64,000 nt of DNA from Yponomeuta sedellus (Eukaryota; Arthropoda; Insecta; Lepidoptera; Yponomeutidae): the NCBI GenBank assembly GCA_934045075.1, contig OW203740.1, positions 15,946,944 to 16,010,943 of the forward strand, given 5' to 3'. Within the stretch, counting starts at the first letter, position 1; the number at the start of each line of letters is the position of its first letter. Below are positions 50,933-62,340 of this stretch, in pieces. The position numbers and the translations under genes are program-made. The notes under the pieces are model-generated. The model was not told the origin of the DNA. It did not search any database and saw nothing but the letters and a program-made list of their open reading frames with translations.

Positions 50933-51390
50933 CTCACTAACAATCCTCCCCCACCCGATCCCCTCTTCCCCCTCCAACCCTTTCCCTAACTTAGGGAACT
51001 TCATATATAGGTAGGAAATGGAATTGTGTATTTCACCTACAGTGATTTTGTTATCAGCCGGCCATGACATTTGGCCAACGCGTGTCGTTTGTTCTTTATT
51101 CAAATATGAATTTGGAATTTCTGTCTCGGCATCCAGCCGGTGATCTTTGAATTAGATTTAACAGTTCGGTAGCACCATCTCGCATGCCAGTTACATTCTG
51201 AAGGTCTTTTTAGTATTTAAATTATTTCCTAGGTCCACAAGCATTGACGTTTTAGAGAAGACGGTAAGAAAAGTTTTAGGCGCTTCATTGGTAAATCACA
51301 TGAACGAAAATTGTAATACTTACATACTTAAGGCGTATTATTAAAACATTATGATATGAACTCTTTGTATGTTGCGATAATTATGAACTC
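50933..51390. other. Unassigned sequence
   Basis: Starts with a pyrimidine-rich tract (50945-50995). No gene recognised. Confidence 0.4.
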
Positions 51391-51474
51391 TTTATATGTT
51401 CCCGGGCGGGTCTCTTTCTGCATCGCAGGAAGGTTAGACCATACTCCGCCACGGGGGCCAAGTCCGGGTGGGTT
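51391..51474 (-). mobile_element. 5S-SINE 3' fragment
   Basis: 'cgggtctctttctgcatcgc' and 'ccgccacgggggccaagtcc', directly followed by SINE C. Confidence 0.75.
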
Positions 51475-51487
51475 AAATCATAATGAG

Positions 51488-51745
51488 TTTTTTTCATAAT
51501 CCCACTGCAGGGCACAGGCCTTCTCTCAGAGAGAGAGAGAGATTATGGATTTACAACGCGTGCCCACCGCGGTTAAGCAATATCAAGCGCTGAGGCATTT
51601 GAATACCTCAGATACCCAGGTTTCCTCACGATGTTTTTCTTCACTGCTAGCGAGTGGTATTGCTACTACAATTTCGCAAATGTACATAACTTAGAAAGCA
51701 AAGTCATTGTTACTTGCCCGCACTAAGAATCGGCCTAGGTGTCAG
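51488..51745 (-). mobile_element. SINE C
   Basis: All body blocks from 'tcccactgcagggcacaggc' to 'gttacttgcccgcactaaga'; head lost. Confidence 0.8.
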
Positions 51746-51854
51746 CTAAAAAAATGGTTCTAGCTAAAATTCGTAGCTTCATTATTATTATATTTATAAT
51801 GCCAGAAATGTTTATTGTCAATTAATGTATGTAATTTATACACTTTTTTATTTA

Positions 51855-52265
51855 TTTATTTAATAATAATATTGGCCTTTTTTGCTTCTACTTAATGAGA
51901 TGATTTATACAGCGTCCAGTGGTATCTTCACTCACACTAGATGGGTGAAGGGACCACTCCGACGCTGTAGTGCCTGGGACATAGTTTTATAGATGGTGTA
52001 GACTTGCCCAGCACCTATACCATTATGACAGCTTAGTAGGCCTAGCCCACAGGAAAGACTAGTCAATACGTGCGGAGCCAACCAAGCCGCGGGTTTTCCC
52101 ACGATGTTTTCCTTCACAGTTAGCGTGTAGTATTGCGACTGCAAATTGTAATGTTCGTTAATGTACGTTACTTTAAAATTAATCAAAGTCATTGGTACAT
52201 GCCCGCACTCGGGATCGAACCTGGGGCTCTCGCTTGCCAGTCCATGGTTCTACCCACTGAGCTAC
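51855..52265 (-). mobile_element. SINE D, full length
   Basis: Shows the family's structure. Minus-strand tRNA-like head 52195-52265 ('ggtagctcagtgggtagaac' A box; 'aggttcgatcccgagtg' B box), the block shared with C ('gtgaaggaaaacatcgtggg'), then D-specific 'gtattgactagtctttcctg', 'aggtgctgggcaagtctaca' and 'actggacgctgtataaatca', and a (TTA)n-like tail. Confidence 0.85.
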
Positions 52266-52400
52266 CACCGCTTATTTATTTACTAACACTTTTATTGCAC
52301 ACAAATATAGTTTACAATGGCAATGCGGCGGACTTAAGGCCACAACAAGCTTTTTCTACCAGTAAAGCGCAGGAGGCGCACGAAAATAAGAGGTGGGCAT
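52262..52400 (-). mobile_element. LINE 3' end
   Basis: Reversed tail (ttatttattta), 'cttttattgcacacaaatat' and 'tggcaatgcggcggacttaa', comparable with the 38834 insert. It abuts the SINE D head. Confidence 0.6.
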
Positions 52401-52792
52401 GCGAAACTGCGACAAAAAACTTCATAAATTGTAGTCAGACATTGAAAGGCCCATTCAGAAGTGCCTTTCCAATACATTTAACAGCTAAAATGTAACATTA
52501 TGTCACTAGGATCGGGTAAAAAATAGCTACATTTAATTTTATGCAGCATCATAAGTAATTAACGTTACGTAAAGTTTAGATTAGACATTCAGCTTATGCA
52601 ATGTTTAAGATGCATTGGTGTTAATCGTTTCCTCGTTCCGAAAATGTAAAATCGAAATGTTTATTTAAGTGAGTTAATAAGTTGTAAACTTTGTCCGCAT
52701 ACATAACTGTTTGTGTTTAATTGCAGCATACTTGGGTGGTTTTAAACAAGAAAATAACTTAACTGCGAGTTAGAACAGTTGGTTGAATTCCT
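52401..52792. other. Unassigned sequence
   Basis: No gene or repeat recognised. Confidence 0.4.
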
Positions 52793-52817
52793 AATGATTC
52801 GCGATACTCATACATCG

Positions 52818-52921
52818 TTATATATTAAACGGGTTTAATTGCGATTATTTATTAGGTAAAACGGGAATTAAGGTAATGACGTTTTACTTAATAAATAATC
52901 GCGATTTGATCCGTTTACTAG
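52818..52921. mobile_element. Penelope-like foldback
   Basis: 'gcgattatttattaggtaaa' and 'tttacttaataaataatcgc' are inverse halves centred near 52868; the 'tattaaacggg' tip is on the left and 'gatccgttta' on the right. Confidence 0.65.
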
Positions 52922-52924
52922 ATA

Positions 52925-53075
52925 ACTAAGTACAGTTGGTTGTCTGGTAGACCTTTTTCTAAACAATAAGGCCGTCAATTGTTATGTATCTTTGTAAATG
53001 TTATTATGTTTGTTCGCGGTGTAGAATAGTATATATTCTTATTTATTTATTTACCTTATCATATCTTATCTTCAA
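52925..53075 (+). mobile_element. LINE 3' end
   Basis: 'gttggttgtctggtagacct' and 'aacaataaggccgtcaattg' then 'tattcttatttatttattta' and cttatcatatcttatc. Confidence 0.65.
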
Positions 53076-53394
53076 GTACAGTTAACCATACATCCACATG
53101 TTCTATGTGCTCGCGATTCATTTGCCTTACGGGTAACTTTGCAACTAAAGCATAAAGGTTGATTCGCTGTCGGCAGCACATTTACCTTTTACGTTGATTT
53201 TTGTTTGGTTTTTAGGACAAACTTAATTGTTAATTTATTACACCAGTTGAATTTTATTACTTTTTTATATCTAACCCTTAGGCATATTTTATTTAAGTAT
53301 AATGCCTTTTTGTTCGTTAAAGTTGAGATGCTATCGACAACAGATTTTTTTTCATATAAAATTGTATTAGATTTTTGTAAGAGACTTTAATTGA
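53076..53394. other. Unassigned AT-rich sequence
   Basis: No gene recognised; the 61-codon frame at 53205 is low-complexity and hydrophobic. Confidence 0.4.
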
Positions 53395-53535
53395 GTCTGA
53401 GGTGTTTGTTGACATGCCTCAGCGCTTGAAAAGACATATATACGCCTTAGGCACGCGTGGAGACTAAGTCCAACTCTCTCTACATGACAGAAAGTCTGTG
53501 TCCTTTAGTGGGACTTGGGAATAGGCTGCTTATCA
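53395..53535 (+). mobile_element. SINE C 3' part
   Basis: 'catgcctcagcgcttgaaaa', 'ctctctctacatgacagaaa' and 'gtcctttagtgggac', plus orientation, strongly decayed. Confidence 0.6.
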
Positions 53536-54065
53536 TTATCAAGGAAGTTTTTTGTAATCGAAAATAATGTTTTTGTTTTTATTTCTGATACTGGCTCGCC
53601 TATTACGACAGTGTTATAAAAAATAAAATGATAATAAAATTTACCTTAACATATGTGCATCTATTCACGACGTAATGAAATGAAATAAAATTAGTAATTA
53701 ATACGTTGCTGACTGTATTGGTGTTATATTTATTCTCATTTGTTATTTGCTGTATATTGTGCCTAATTTTGATGTTGTTCTTGCAAATGTGTGTGTGGAA
53801 ATGTGGGTAATTTTTTTGTTTCTCTATCTACAGCTTAAGAAGGCTATACGTACTTATAATTTCTTACGACTAGCTAGTATCAAGAACTAGATTTATATTT
53901 TATAGAACCTAATAGTTAGGTCTACAATCCAAACGTCAAGTACCTACCAGCAAGTTGAAGTAGTGGGTAAGATAGAACACCATTAATAAGCTAATCTCAA
54001 CTCTACCTAGAGCGTGAACAAGAAACATTTGAAGGTAGATAGGGAACACACTACGATAAACTACC
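53536..54065. other. Unassigned sequence
   Basis: No gene or repeat recognised. Confidence 0.4.
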
Positions 54066-54500
54066 GTGTCGTTGACCTCCATCTCACTTCTTGCTAAAGG
54101 AAAATTGCAAAAAAATACAAAATACTACCACAATACACCTCGCACAACACAAGAGGGGCTAACGGAAAAGAAATGGAATCTTGCGAGAACGCCCGAACGG
54201 TACAATGCCATTCGGGTGCCAAGTCGAGTGGCCACGAGGAAACGTCACTTTAGAACCAATCACAGTGCACGATCCTTGCTCAAAAACAAAAGGGGGCAAT
54301 TCCAAATTCAAAAATTCACTTTGACAGGTGTCGGCGATACAGCTGGGTGGGTTTGTGACGTGATCGCGGGCGCCTCGCGTGGGGGCCGGTCGCGGACTGC
54401 CCGTCGATTGTTTACGGTTGGCATCGCCGTGGCAAGCCATAGAGCCTCCCGCGGTACAGACATGTGACGGAGGTCGGCTACTGTGGCTTGGGTCGAAGTG
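54066..54500. other. GC-rich block open on both strands
   Basis: Plus frame 54066-54467 (133 codons, MSLTSISLLAKGKLQ...) and minus frame 54159-54527 (122 codons) overlap. 54340-54470 is rich in CG and holds 'gaccaat'-like 'aaccaatcacagtg' upstream. No protein family recognised. A promoter or CpG-rich regulatory block is as likely as an exon. Confidence 0.3.
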
Positions 54501-55349
54501 TCTCTTGGAGGCTTTGTTGGAGATCATAAATGGGACAACATGAAAGTAGGTTGTTAAGAGTACTTAGTACAAAAAAAGTAGGTTCTTAATCATCATTGTC
54601 TTCACCCTCTCGATATTTTATTAAGAGCAACTACTTTATTGTTTGTCAAAATATGAAACGGTGGTCACCATTGTCAAATTTATCCTTCGGGTAGTACGAG
54701 GGCACGGCGGTCGCTTGTGCGTTTAATAATTTAAATATGCCATTTTTTACAATCGGCGACATAGACCACAGACAAACAAAACTTTAGGAACATTGATATT
54801 CAGAACTCCTATAGGTGGCGCTAGTACAATCCGCAAACTCTGAAGTAATTATAGTATCTGAATTGTTTTCTGTTATTTGGTGTATTTTTTAATACTGTAC
54901 TTTATTATGTAATTCGAAATCTTTGAAATGTTAGCAAAACAATTGTTTTATAGACTCTAGGTCATCTTATGTTGTTTGCATCAATTCTTCAATTCGTTCC
55001 TCTGAACAGATGTGCAAATGTCAAGTCACGTTCGCGACCTAATTCCGCATCTGTGTAAACAGTTACGTCTATACTCTATGTAGAGTCGACAGGTAGTTTG
55101 GTCGGCGGACCGCGGACTTCGCGCGTCGTACTGTCGACAGCACGTCAACCTTTACATGTCCGTTGCAATGTCACTCATAAAGCCTGGCCATCATTGGCTT
55201 TATCGCATTATTCCAAAAAATCGCTTTAGTCGCAAAACAAGATTTTTTTATAGATAGAGTATAGCGGTCGTGAGTTTGAATTCCGGCATGTAAAAATTAC
55301 TTTGCTTTCCAAGTTACCATGTACATTCTTTTATTAAGTTTTAATATAA
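54501..55349. other. Unassigned sequence
   Basis: 55075-55160 is GC-rich ('ggtcggcggaccgcggactt') and includes 'tgtcgacagcacgtcaacct', also present near 39230. No gene recognised. Confidence 0.35.
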
Positions 55350-55525
55350 ATACCACGCGCTAACTGTGAAGGAAAACATTGTGGCGAAACCAGAGTGTTT
55401 AAAGCCAATCCGCACGATTTGCTTAAAATTACAATCCACACGTCTTGTAGTTAAGCACATGCTCTGTTTCTCTCTCTGACAGAATACCTGTGATTTACAG
55501 TGGGACGGATATGGGCTAAAAAAAG
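55350..55525 (+). mobile_element. SINE C fragment
   Basis: 'gctaactgtgaaggaaaaca' and 'ctctctctgacagaatacct' to 'tttacagtgggac', plus orientation with internal loss. Confidence 0.65.
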
Positions 55526-56024
55526 AAGAACTATTTATTGCATACAAAAAAATATATCACACAGAACTAGAGGTCTAGTTCAGAAATTTACTACATTTTT
55601 GAGCAAATCGATTTAGTTCAATTGTGTTTGTCACTGAATCGTTGGTTCATTTTGACTGTTAAATAATTCCAAACTTTGTAAGAAAGAGACGAAAGGAGAA
55701 GTGCTTTAAGGAATTGTGTTTTTTGTAAATGATCTTATTTGATTAACTTATAAAAACTCCTCGTTAAAATTATTTATAAAAAAACAACGCCTTACATCGT
55801 TTAGGTACTACTGCATTAGAACAGTGTAGAGACGAAACGATTCGGCTCAGCACGACTCTAATAGACGTTGATTATCTTCAGGTAGAACGCCACACATTCG
55901 CGAGGTGGTTGGTTTGAATCCATGGAAATACTATAGACTTAATATATAATATAGACTGTGTTTTCTAAGAAACAAAAAAAGATAAATACATACGAACTAA
56001 AGACATTACCCTCCTCCAGCCGGG
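55526..56024. other. Unassigned sequence
   Basis: No gene or repeat recognised. Confidence 0.4.
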
Positions 56025-56345
56025 TAAAAAGTATCCGAAACTGGCGTGTGTACGTGCAAATTGATGAAGCGAAGGTGATCTGTCAGGATCGTGGCAAGTG
56101 TCAGTCTCTGGTCTCTGCCTACCCCTCTGGGATTCAGCAATGAGGTTATGTTATATTACTTTTTTTGTTAGAGTAAAAATAAGTACTTTGAAAGATAAAA
56201 GTACCCGGAACCGGCGTGCGTGCATGCAACGATTTATGAACGTTGATGAAGCGAAGGTGATCTGTCAGGATCGTGGCAAGTGGCAGTCCCTGGTCTCTGC
56301 CTACCCCTCTGGGATACAGGCGTGAGGTTATGTATGTATGTATGA
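56025..56345 (+). pseudogene. Two successive LINE V 3' ends
   Basis: 56040-56150 and 56196-56345 both read NVDEA/IDEA...KVICQDRGK...AYPSGIQ. The second keeps RNRRACMQRFMNVDEAKVI and the (TATG)n tail; the first ends SGIQQ. Confidence 0.82.
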
Positions 56346-56599
56346 AAGATAAATTAAGGGAAATAATGTTAAAGTAGATAAATATTGCCTTAGCGAGTCT
56401 TGAATACTGTGTTCAAGGCTCGTTTGGCCAATATTTTATACGTAATGTTAATTTACGATAGGCATAGGAATTTATTTTCGTGTAACAAAATAAATATGTA
56501 CTTACATTATTAAGTATATGCAGCTGTAAAATATTTTAAGGTAACCTTAAGTTATAAGAGCGCAACGCCAACGAACTGCACAGCAGTTTGGCGGCATTT

Positions 56600-57299
56600 C
56601 GATATCAACCCTTAGTAAGTCCCGACTGCTGGGGCACGGGTCTCTTCCTGTATCGCAGGAAGGTTAAGCCATACTTCATCACGGGGGCCAAGTCCGGGTT
56701 GGTGGATGGTTGTAAGACAGTGGCGGGCCTTACTGTCAGACGTTATCGAGCTGCCCATAAGGCCTCTCACATGACTTAACGACTGCCATTACATGACAGC
56801 CGGTGCCAACGGCTTAACATGTCTTGCGAAGCATGGAAGCGGTCAGAATATTGCCACTAGCGGTAGTAACGGGACGGTGACCCATCCTGCACCTGACCGC
56901 GCCTGTTTTTGCTTAGCTCAAGTGATTTATTCCAATCACTCGGTTAGACTCTTCTGCCTGAGTGATCATAAACGACCAAGAAGGTTAAGAAACACAGGGC
57001 GCGTTCAGTGCATTTTTCCGAGCGATGCCGTGCTTTGCAAGGCACGCTAAGCAGACGGTGCCGGCCTATGTCGATAGATGGCAGTCGTTAAGCCAAGTCA
57101 GAGGCCTTAGGGCGGTTTCAAAACTTCTGACAGTAAGATCAGCCACTAGTCTCGCAAGCGTCCACCAATCCGGACTTGGCCCCCATGGAGGAGTATGGCC
57201 CTTACCGTCCTCAGGGACGAGACCCGAGACCCTCGGTGGGGACATAATGGGTTGATGATGATGATGATGACTCGGTTCGACTAGGTCACGAGCGCTTCA
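56600..57299 (-). mobile_element. 5S-SINE (type 1) split by another 5S-SINE
   Basis: Tail at 56600, body and 5S-like head to 56950; the last 30 bp of the head ('ctcggttcgactaggtcacg', then agcgcttc) resume at 57271-57299. Confidence 0.88.
56951..57269 (+). mobile_element. 5S-SINE (type 2) nested insertion with 13-bp TSD
   Basis: 319 bp with head 'cataaacgaccaagaaggtt', a deletion after 'gcgcgttcagtgcat' removing the C-box region, body, and (GAT)n tail. Flanks 56938-56950 and 57270-57282 (ACTCGGTTAGACT / ACTCGGTTCGACT) are a 13-bp TSD with one difference. Confidence 0.9.
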
Positions 57300-57324
57300 A
57301 TTGGCGTCATTTGTAAATCCAAAA

Positions 57325-57484
57325 ATTTAAAAACCTATTTAGAGGCTAAAAATTTCACCCATGCCGGGATTCGAACCCGCAACCTCTGGCTATCCGTGCC
57401 AGCGCTCTACCAAAAGAGCCAATGGGTGACTCACCGGCATCAGTTAAATTTCGAACCTCTTTACACTATTCTCTGTATTACGAA
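57325..57484 (-). mobile_element. Family A copy
   Basis: tRNA-like part ('ggattcgaacccgcaacctc') and part of the 5' body to 'cactattctctgtattacg', where it breaks off. Confidence 0.85.
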
Positions 57485-57534
57485 AATCCAAAAATGTTAA
57501 GGTTTTTTTGCTAATAATAAAAAAAATGTGTCTT

Positions 57535-57690
57535 TGTGTTCTAAGTAACGTACACATTTGTGAAGTAATAGCAGCAATATCACCCGCTAACTGAAGAGGA
57601 ACACATCGTGAGGACACCTGAGCGTCTGAGGTGCTCGCATACCTCAGCGGTTGAAATTGCCAGTCCGCGGTGGGTGCGTGGTAACTAAAT
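57535..57690 (+). mobile_element. SINE C fragment
   Basis: 'gtacacatttgtgaagtaat', 'gaggaacacatcgtgaggac' and 'cagtccgcggtgggtgcgtg'. Confidence 0.7.
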
Positions 57691-58390
57691 CCATAGGTAA
57701 AAAATAAAGTTCTTCCATGTAGTCAAACTATTTTTTTGTCAAACTGATTTCACCACGTGGAAACTGCGTTCCTCTTGGTCAATAAGGATTTAGTTACTTC
57801 CTGTACAAATAATTTGACACCTCTCTACCTACTTCTCTAGGGAAAGTATAAAGTCGCGCTACGCGAGTTGAGTGCGCAATTAATGTGTAAGTACGAAGAT
57901 GAAGAAAGTGCGATAATTATTATCGGTTTGAGACTGTACCGGAAGACATTATCTCCCATTAGTTTGCCAAGTCCGTTTATTTTCTTTCTTACTAATGTAA
58001 AAGAAATATAAATAAAACAACAACCCTCTTCAAAACACTACTTTTAGCAGCGATTACTTATTAGGTAAAACGCAAATTACCTTAAATCACGACGATTATA
58101 AACAGTCGATAAAAACACGTCAAAGGAGTTTTAATTTGTAAATGTTAGATTTTCATAATTTTTTTACTATTACTCTTACAATTTACTGTTAATGATCTTC
58201 ATAATAAAACAAAACATTTGAGGTTAATCTTATATTATTTTTGTTTGTTAAAACCACTTATGTACGTCAATAATTAACCTAAAACATTCGACCTATAAAA
58301 TATAATAATATATAATTAAGACTATTTATTTATATTTATCTTTGTATATGTGACTAATTAATATCTTGGGATGTATGTTTCTAATTATTG
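57691..58390. other. Unassigned AT-rich sequence
   Basis: No gene or repeat recognised. Confidence 0.4.
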
Positions 58391-58512
58391 TACTTCTTCT
58401 TCAGGCTATATTATGTAGTCCACTGCTGGACATAGCCCTCCCCTAATGAGCGCCAAAGCGCCCTGTATTCAGCTTGCCGCATCCAGCAGCTGCCGGCAGT
58501 TTTTCGCAGATC
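58391..58512 (-). mobile_element. Repeat G fragment
   Basis: 'ggctatattatgtagtccac' to 'cagcagctgccggcag' of the long-body subtype. Confidence 0.78.
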
Positions 58513-59153
58513 GCAATTATTGTACGTATCAAGATATTATTTCATCATTTTAAAAGATAATTACATTAAAATATCATCTCACTGCTACCTTCTCCACGTA
58601 AGTTGGCTAGAATAAAATACTCTTTAGTATTAAGCCCGCCAATTGTACAATCTTCACTAATACAATACGTACAATAAAGCAATTAATAATATTAAAATTG
58701 CGCGTAAACTTGTTTACAAGCGAAATTGCACGAAAACATGCAACGCTTTGTTCATTTTATAGAAATCGTAATATTTTGGTGGTTATGTGAAATCTCAGCA
58801 ATAGAAAAGACTTCAACGGCGTGCATCGTGCTTTGATTTTTTGACTTTCTCTGATTGCCGATTTAAATTTACCTTATGTAGTGGTCTTAATAACCTTCCA
58901 CACAATGACTTATACTGGATTTGTACAAATGTAAAGTAAAGAAACAAATTAAAAAAACCACACAAGAGATAATAAATATTGTATTCACATGGTGCAGGAC
59001 TAAGAGTTTATCTAATGGTCACATATTTATATCACAACAAGAAAAATATCATTGGATTCCAGGCTAGACTAGACTAGAGTCTGTGTTGTGGTAATCCAGA
59101 AACGGCAAATCATAGATTTTTAAGTACAGATATAAAATTAAGTACAAAATTAA
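58513..59153. other. Unassigned AT-rich sequence
   Basis: No gene recognised. 58600-58680 ends in 'acaatacgtacaataaagca', probably a LINE tip. Confidence 0.35.
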
Positions 59154-59345
59154 GCATGGGTGGAATTTTTAGCCTCTAAATAGGTTTTTTTTACAAAATT
59201 AAGTACAAATATAAAATAAAGTACATTAATGTACATCACCCCCAGTGGGAATCGCACCCACGACCTCCGGGTGCGATACGCTCAGACTGAGGTAATTTGT
59301 ACAAATGCACGGCAGCCCCCAGTGGGAATCGAATTCATGACCATA
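59154..59345. mobile_element. Family A and SINE E scraps
   Basis: 59154-59190 is an A fragment ('tagcctctaaatagg'). 59230-59340 has two partial E heads in the same orientation ('ccccagtgggaatcgcaccc', 'ccccagtgggaatcgaattc'). Confidence 0.6.
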
Positions 59346-59362
59346 GTAGGTAGAGTCTGATA

Positions 59363-59565
59363 GCTTTTAGAATATACCTCGGGCTCTAGAGTAGCCTTCG
59401 GTTTTCGCCGAAAGCACACGAGTGTACCTAATACTACTTTCTGCTCTGTATAAAACTTTTCTTTACTATTTTCAAAAGTTATGTAAAGTTATAAATAACA
59501 ATACAAAATAAACTTATCTAATATATCCGATTCTATCCGATAGTAGCAAAGTATATTCTAAAAGC
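59363..59565 (-). mobile_element. MITE M copy
   Basis: 'gcttttagaatatacctcgg' and 'gtatattctaaaagc' are the ends; interior inverted relative to 24345-24553. Confidence 0.75.
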
Positions 59566-60144
59566 CAACGGACTGTTATCAAATTGATAATGCTAGACCA
59601 AGAGGCAGCAATTAAATTAAAATACATAAAAATAAGGTAATGTCTGCCATCTGTCTTTCCGGAGACATATAACCTGGGTGTCTTTAAAATTAGAGTCAAC
59701 CGGCATTTAACAGGAAAGAACGTGGGGTCAAGTGTAACCTGTACTACTTAAAAAAAAGGTAATCGTGTTGTTAAGGTTTGGTATTAGTAAATGCAATCTA
59801 TTTTGAACCACGAAGCGCCTGAATTATTTGAATAGCAATATTAACAAACAACTACGATACAACTCATGAAACGGGACCTCTGCAAATTAATGAAACATTA
59901 CTGTTCTTACAGATCTGTTTTATTTCACATAAACTTAATAACTTACACTAACATAGTAATTAAAGCAACACATTGATGCAACATGCATTTTTAGGACTAG
60001 TCTTCATTTTGCCTTCATTTTAATCAAATTTAAAAAAGAACCTATTCATGTTTGCAGTCACACCCTTAGATACATTTGTTTTGTTTCAATTCTAGACGCG
60101 CACACATTTAAGACTGTAGATTACCATCTCAAGAATATCTATTT
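59566..60144. other. Unassigned sequence
   Basis: No gene or repeat recognised. Confidence 0.4.
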
Positions 60145-60388
60145 CTAGCTGTGCCCCGCGGTGTTAACCCCGATTTATTTTACGAATTTTCCATGGGAAT
60201 AAAATATTTTTCCGCAGTAAAACGTAGCCTATGTTTGTTAAACCAGGGTGTCAGCTAACTCTATACCAAATTTCATTAAAATCACCCCAGCCGTTTAGAC
60301 GTGAAGAAGTAACAAACATACACACTCACAAACTTTCGCCTTTATACATACACACTCACAAACTTTCGCCTTTATAATATTAGTGTGA
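60145..60388 (-). mobile_element. Helitron with internal duplication
   Basis: Minus strand starts TCACACTAATATTATAAAGG and ends 'ccgcggggcacagctag'. The 5' segment 'cacaaactttcgcctttata' is duplicated in tandem at 60325-60378. The base after CTAG is A rather than T. Confidence 0.75.
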
Positions 60389-60587
60389 TGTCATAGTGTG
60401 AATATTTCAGATGAAGTACCGGCCCTTTGATTCACGTGCGTAAAAATTCTTTAAAAAGTGTAACGGTATATTACAGAGATAAACTCGCCTTTGTATATTT
60501 TATTTCTTATATAATGTCCTGTGAAATGTTTTGTGTGCAATCTCTCTCTCTGGGGTCGGTCCCTCATGTCTGAGGATCGTGGTCAGC
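60389..60587. other. Unassigned sequence
   Basis: No gene recognised; short TCTC run at 60541. Confidence 0.4.
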
Positions 60588-60752
60588 CTCAGGGTTGCAT
60601 CTGGAGCGGATGATTTGCCTCCATCGGGATCTGTCCAACGCGTCTTTTACAACCGTGTAAAATTTGGAGGTCGAGAATCTTTAACTTGATCCGTCCACCT
60701 TGTTGGTGAGCGACCGCGCGATCTTTTGCCCTCGGTGTGCAATAAAGCATAC
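60588..60752 (-). pseudogene. RTE-type LINE C-terminal remnant
   Basis: Minus frame KRSRGRSPTRWTDQVKDSRP followed by a broken KTRWTDPDGG... matches RSRGRPxxRWxDxVK. It lies directly beside the (TATG)n array. Confidence 0.65.
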
Positions 60753-60755
60753 TTA

Positions 60756-61092
60756 ATGTATGTATGTATGTATGTATGTATGTATGTATGTATGTATGTA
60801 TGTATGTATGTATGTATGTATGTATGTATGTATGTATGTATGTATGTATGTATGTATGTATGTATGTATGTATGTATGTATGTATGTATGTATGTATGTA
60901 TGTATGTATGTATGTATGTATGTATGTATGTATGTATGTATGTATGTATGTATGTATGTATGTATGTATGTATGTATGTATGTATGTATGTATGTATGTA
61001 TGTATGTATGTATGTATGTATGTATGTATGTATGTATGTATGTATGTATGTATGTATGTATGTATGTATGTATGTATGTATGTATGTATGTA
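60756..61092. repeat. (TATG)n array, about 84 perfect units
   Basis: 337 bp without a visible interruption, preceded on the plus strand by a LINE-like 'tgcaataaagcatacttaa'. All MYVC and IHTY frames here are artefacts. Confidence 0.98.
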
Positions 61093-61265
61093 TCTGATAC
61101 ACACTCAATGCAGTGTTTCTACAAATAGCTATCACAAACCATCATGTAAATATTTGGCAAATATACCTTTAAGAGATATGATTTTTTTCCATTAACTGCT
61201 TCAGAAAGAACAGTAAAAATCTCTTTTGCTGTTCTTTTTTACCCGAAACCTTACTATCATGACAT

Positions 61266-61345
61266 TGTCGACAGGAACGTGGCGAGTGTCAGGCCCTGGT
61301 CTCTGTCTACCCGCCCGGGATACAGGCGTGAGTTTGTGCTATATT
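61266..61345 (+). pseudogene. LINE V 3' scrap
   Basis: 'caggccctggtctctgtcta' and 'cgggatacaggcgtgag' correspond to QxLVSxYPxGIQA-stop, about 170 bp after the (TATG)n array. Confidence 0.65.
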
Positions 61346-61392
61346 TTTTTCACAGTTCTTACAAGAAGTTTCAGGCTCTCAATCAATACGTC

Positions 61393-61549
61393 AATAGTGA
61401 TTTTTACCATTATGGTAAAAATCACTATTTCACTCACTAAAATCACTAAAAATCACAATACGTCAATAGTGATTTTTACCATTATGGTAAAAATCACTAT
61501 TGACGTATCTACGCAGTAACACTAGTGATCACTAGTGATACTGCGTAGA
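61393..61549. repeat. Cluster of three palindromes
   Basis: 61393-61430 and 61458-61508 share 'aatagtgatttttaccat' and its complement; the second is a 51-bp perfect palindrome. 61508-61549 is another ('tctacgcagt...actgcgtaga' with 'actagtgatcactagt' inside). Confidence 0.92.
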
Positions 61550-61837
61550 GCCCTTTACCTGATAAACATAGTAACTAATTACTGAATGAAACCTCTTTAC
61601 GATCATAATAACTAGCATGCAGTTGATAGCATCTCAAATTTTACGCACAGGAACTCTACTGTTAGTGGTGACTTTTTAACAAAAACCAAAAAAAATAAAG
61701 GTTATTCGAATGTACATTATTGAAGACATTGACACAACACTTGGTTCTTCCGGAGAATTTGCTAAAAAGACGTTTTTTCAGTTATTGCACACGCCCTTAC
61801 AATCAGACAAAAATGTTGAAAATACTTTTCCAATTAT

Positions 61838-62115
61838 ATTCTTTTTAAAGCACTAACCCATGCTAAGGACAATTTTAAAAAACCTATTTTGAGGCTAAAA
61901 ATTCCACCTATGTTGGGCCACTAAGAATACCACTCGAACCTGCGACCTCTAGCTAACCGTTCCAGCGCTCTCCCAACTGAGCTAATGGGCGACTAACCGG
62001 CGTTAGTGAAATTTCGAGAACCTCTTTACAATACTATCTGTGTTACGTACAGGCAGCGACATCTGGCTGAAGTAATTTGCATCACTTGCCGCCCCGAGTA
62101 CCTACTTTGCAGTTA
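61838..62115 (-). mobile_element. Family A, old near-complete copy
   Basis: All segments present, from 'gcactaacccatgctaagga' to 'ctactttgcagtta', with a 15-bp insertion next to the B box. More diverged than other copies. Confidence 0.85.
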
Positions 62116-62340
62116 CTTTTCCAAATAAACTAATATTCTGTAAGTAGCGTTAGTCTGTAATCATTTGAGTCTGAATGTCACTGAAAATGATGTAATAGGT
62201 GGATCGCTACGCCGGACCTAGCACTATCTGTTGGCTGGCCGTGTGGACAGCAGCCGCGTCGTGCTGAGGCAGAGGAGCGTGCTTCTTCGGGATCAGATCT
62301 GTGCAGTGCTTCCACTGAAAATAAAATATGTGGATTTTAA

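Noticed and set aside
60589..61195. Overlapping 120-170 codon MYVC / IHTY frames (also 31019-31682)
   Set aside because: A 4-bp repeat without stops is open in all frames; not coding.
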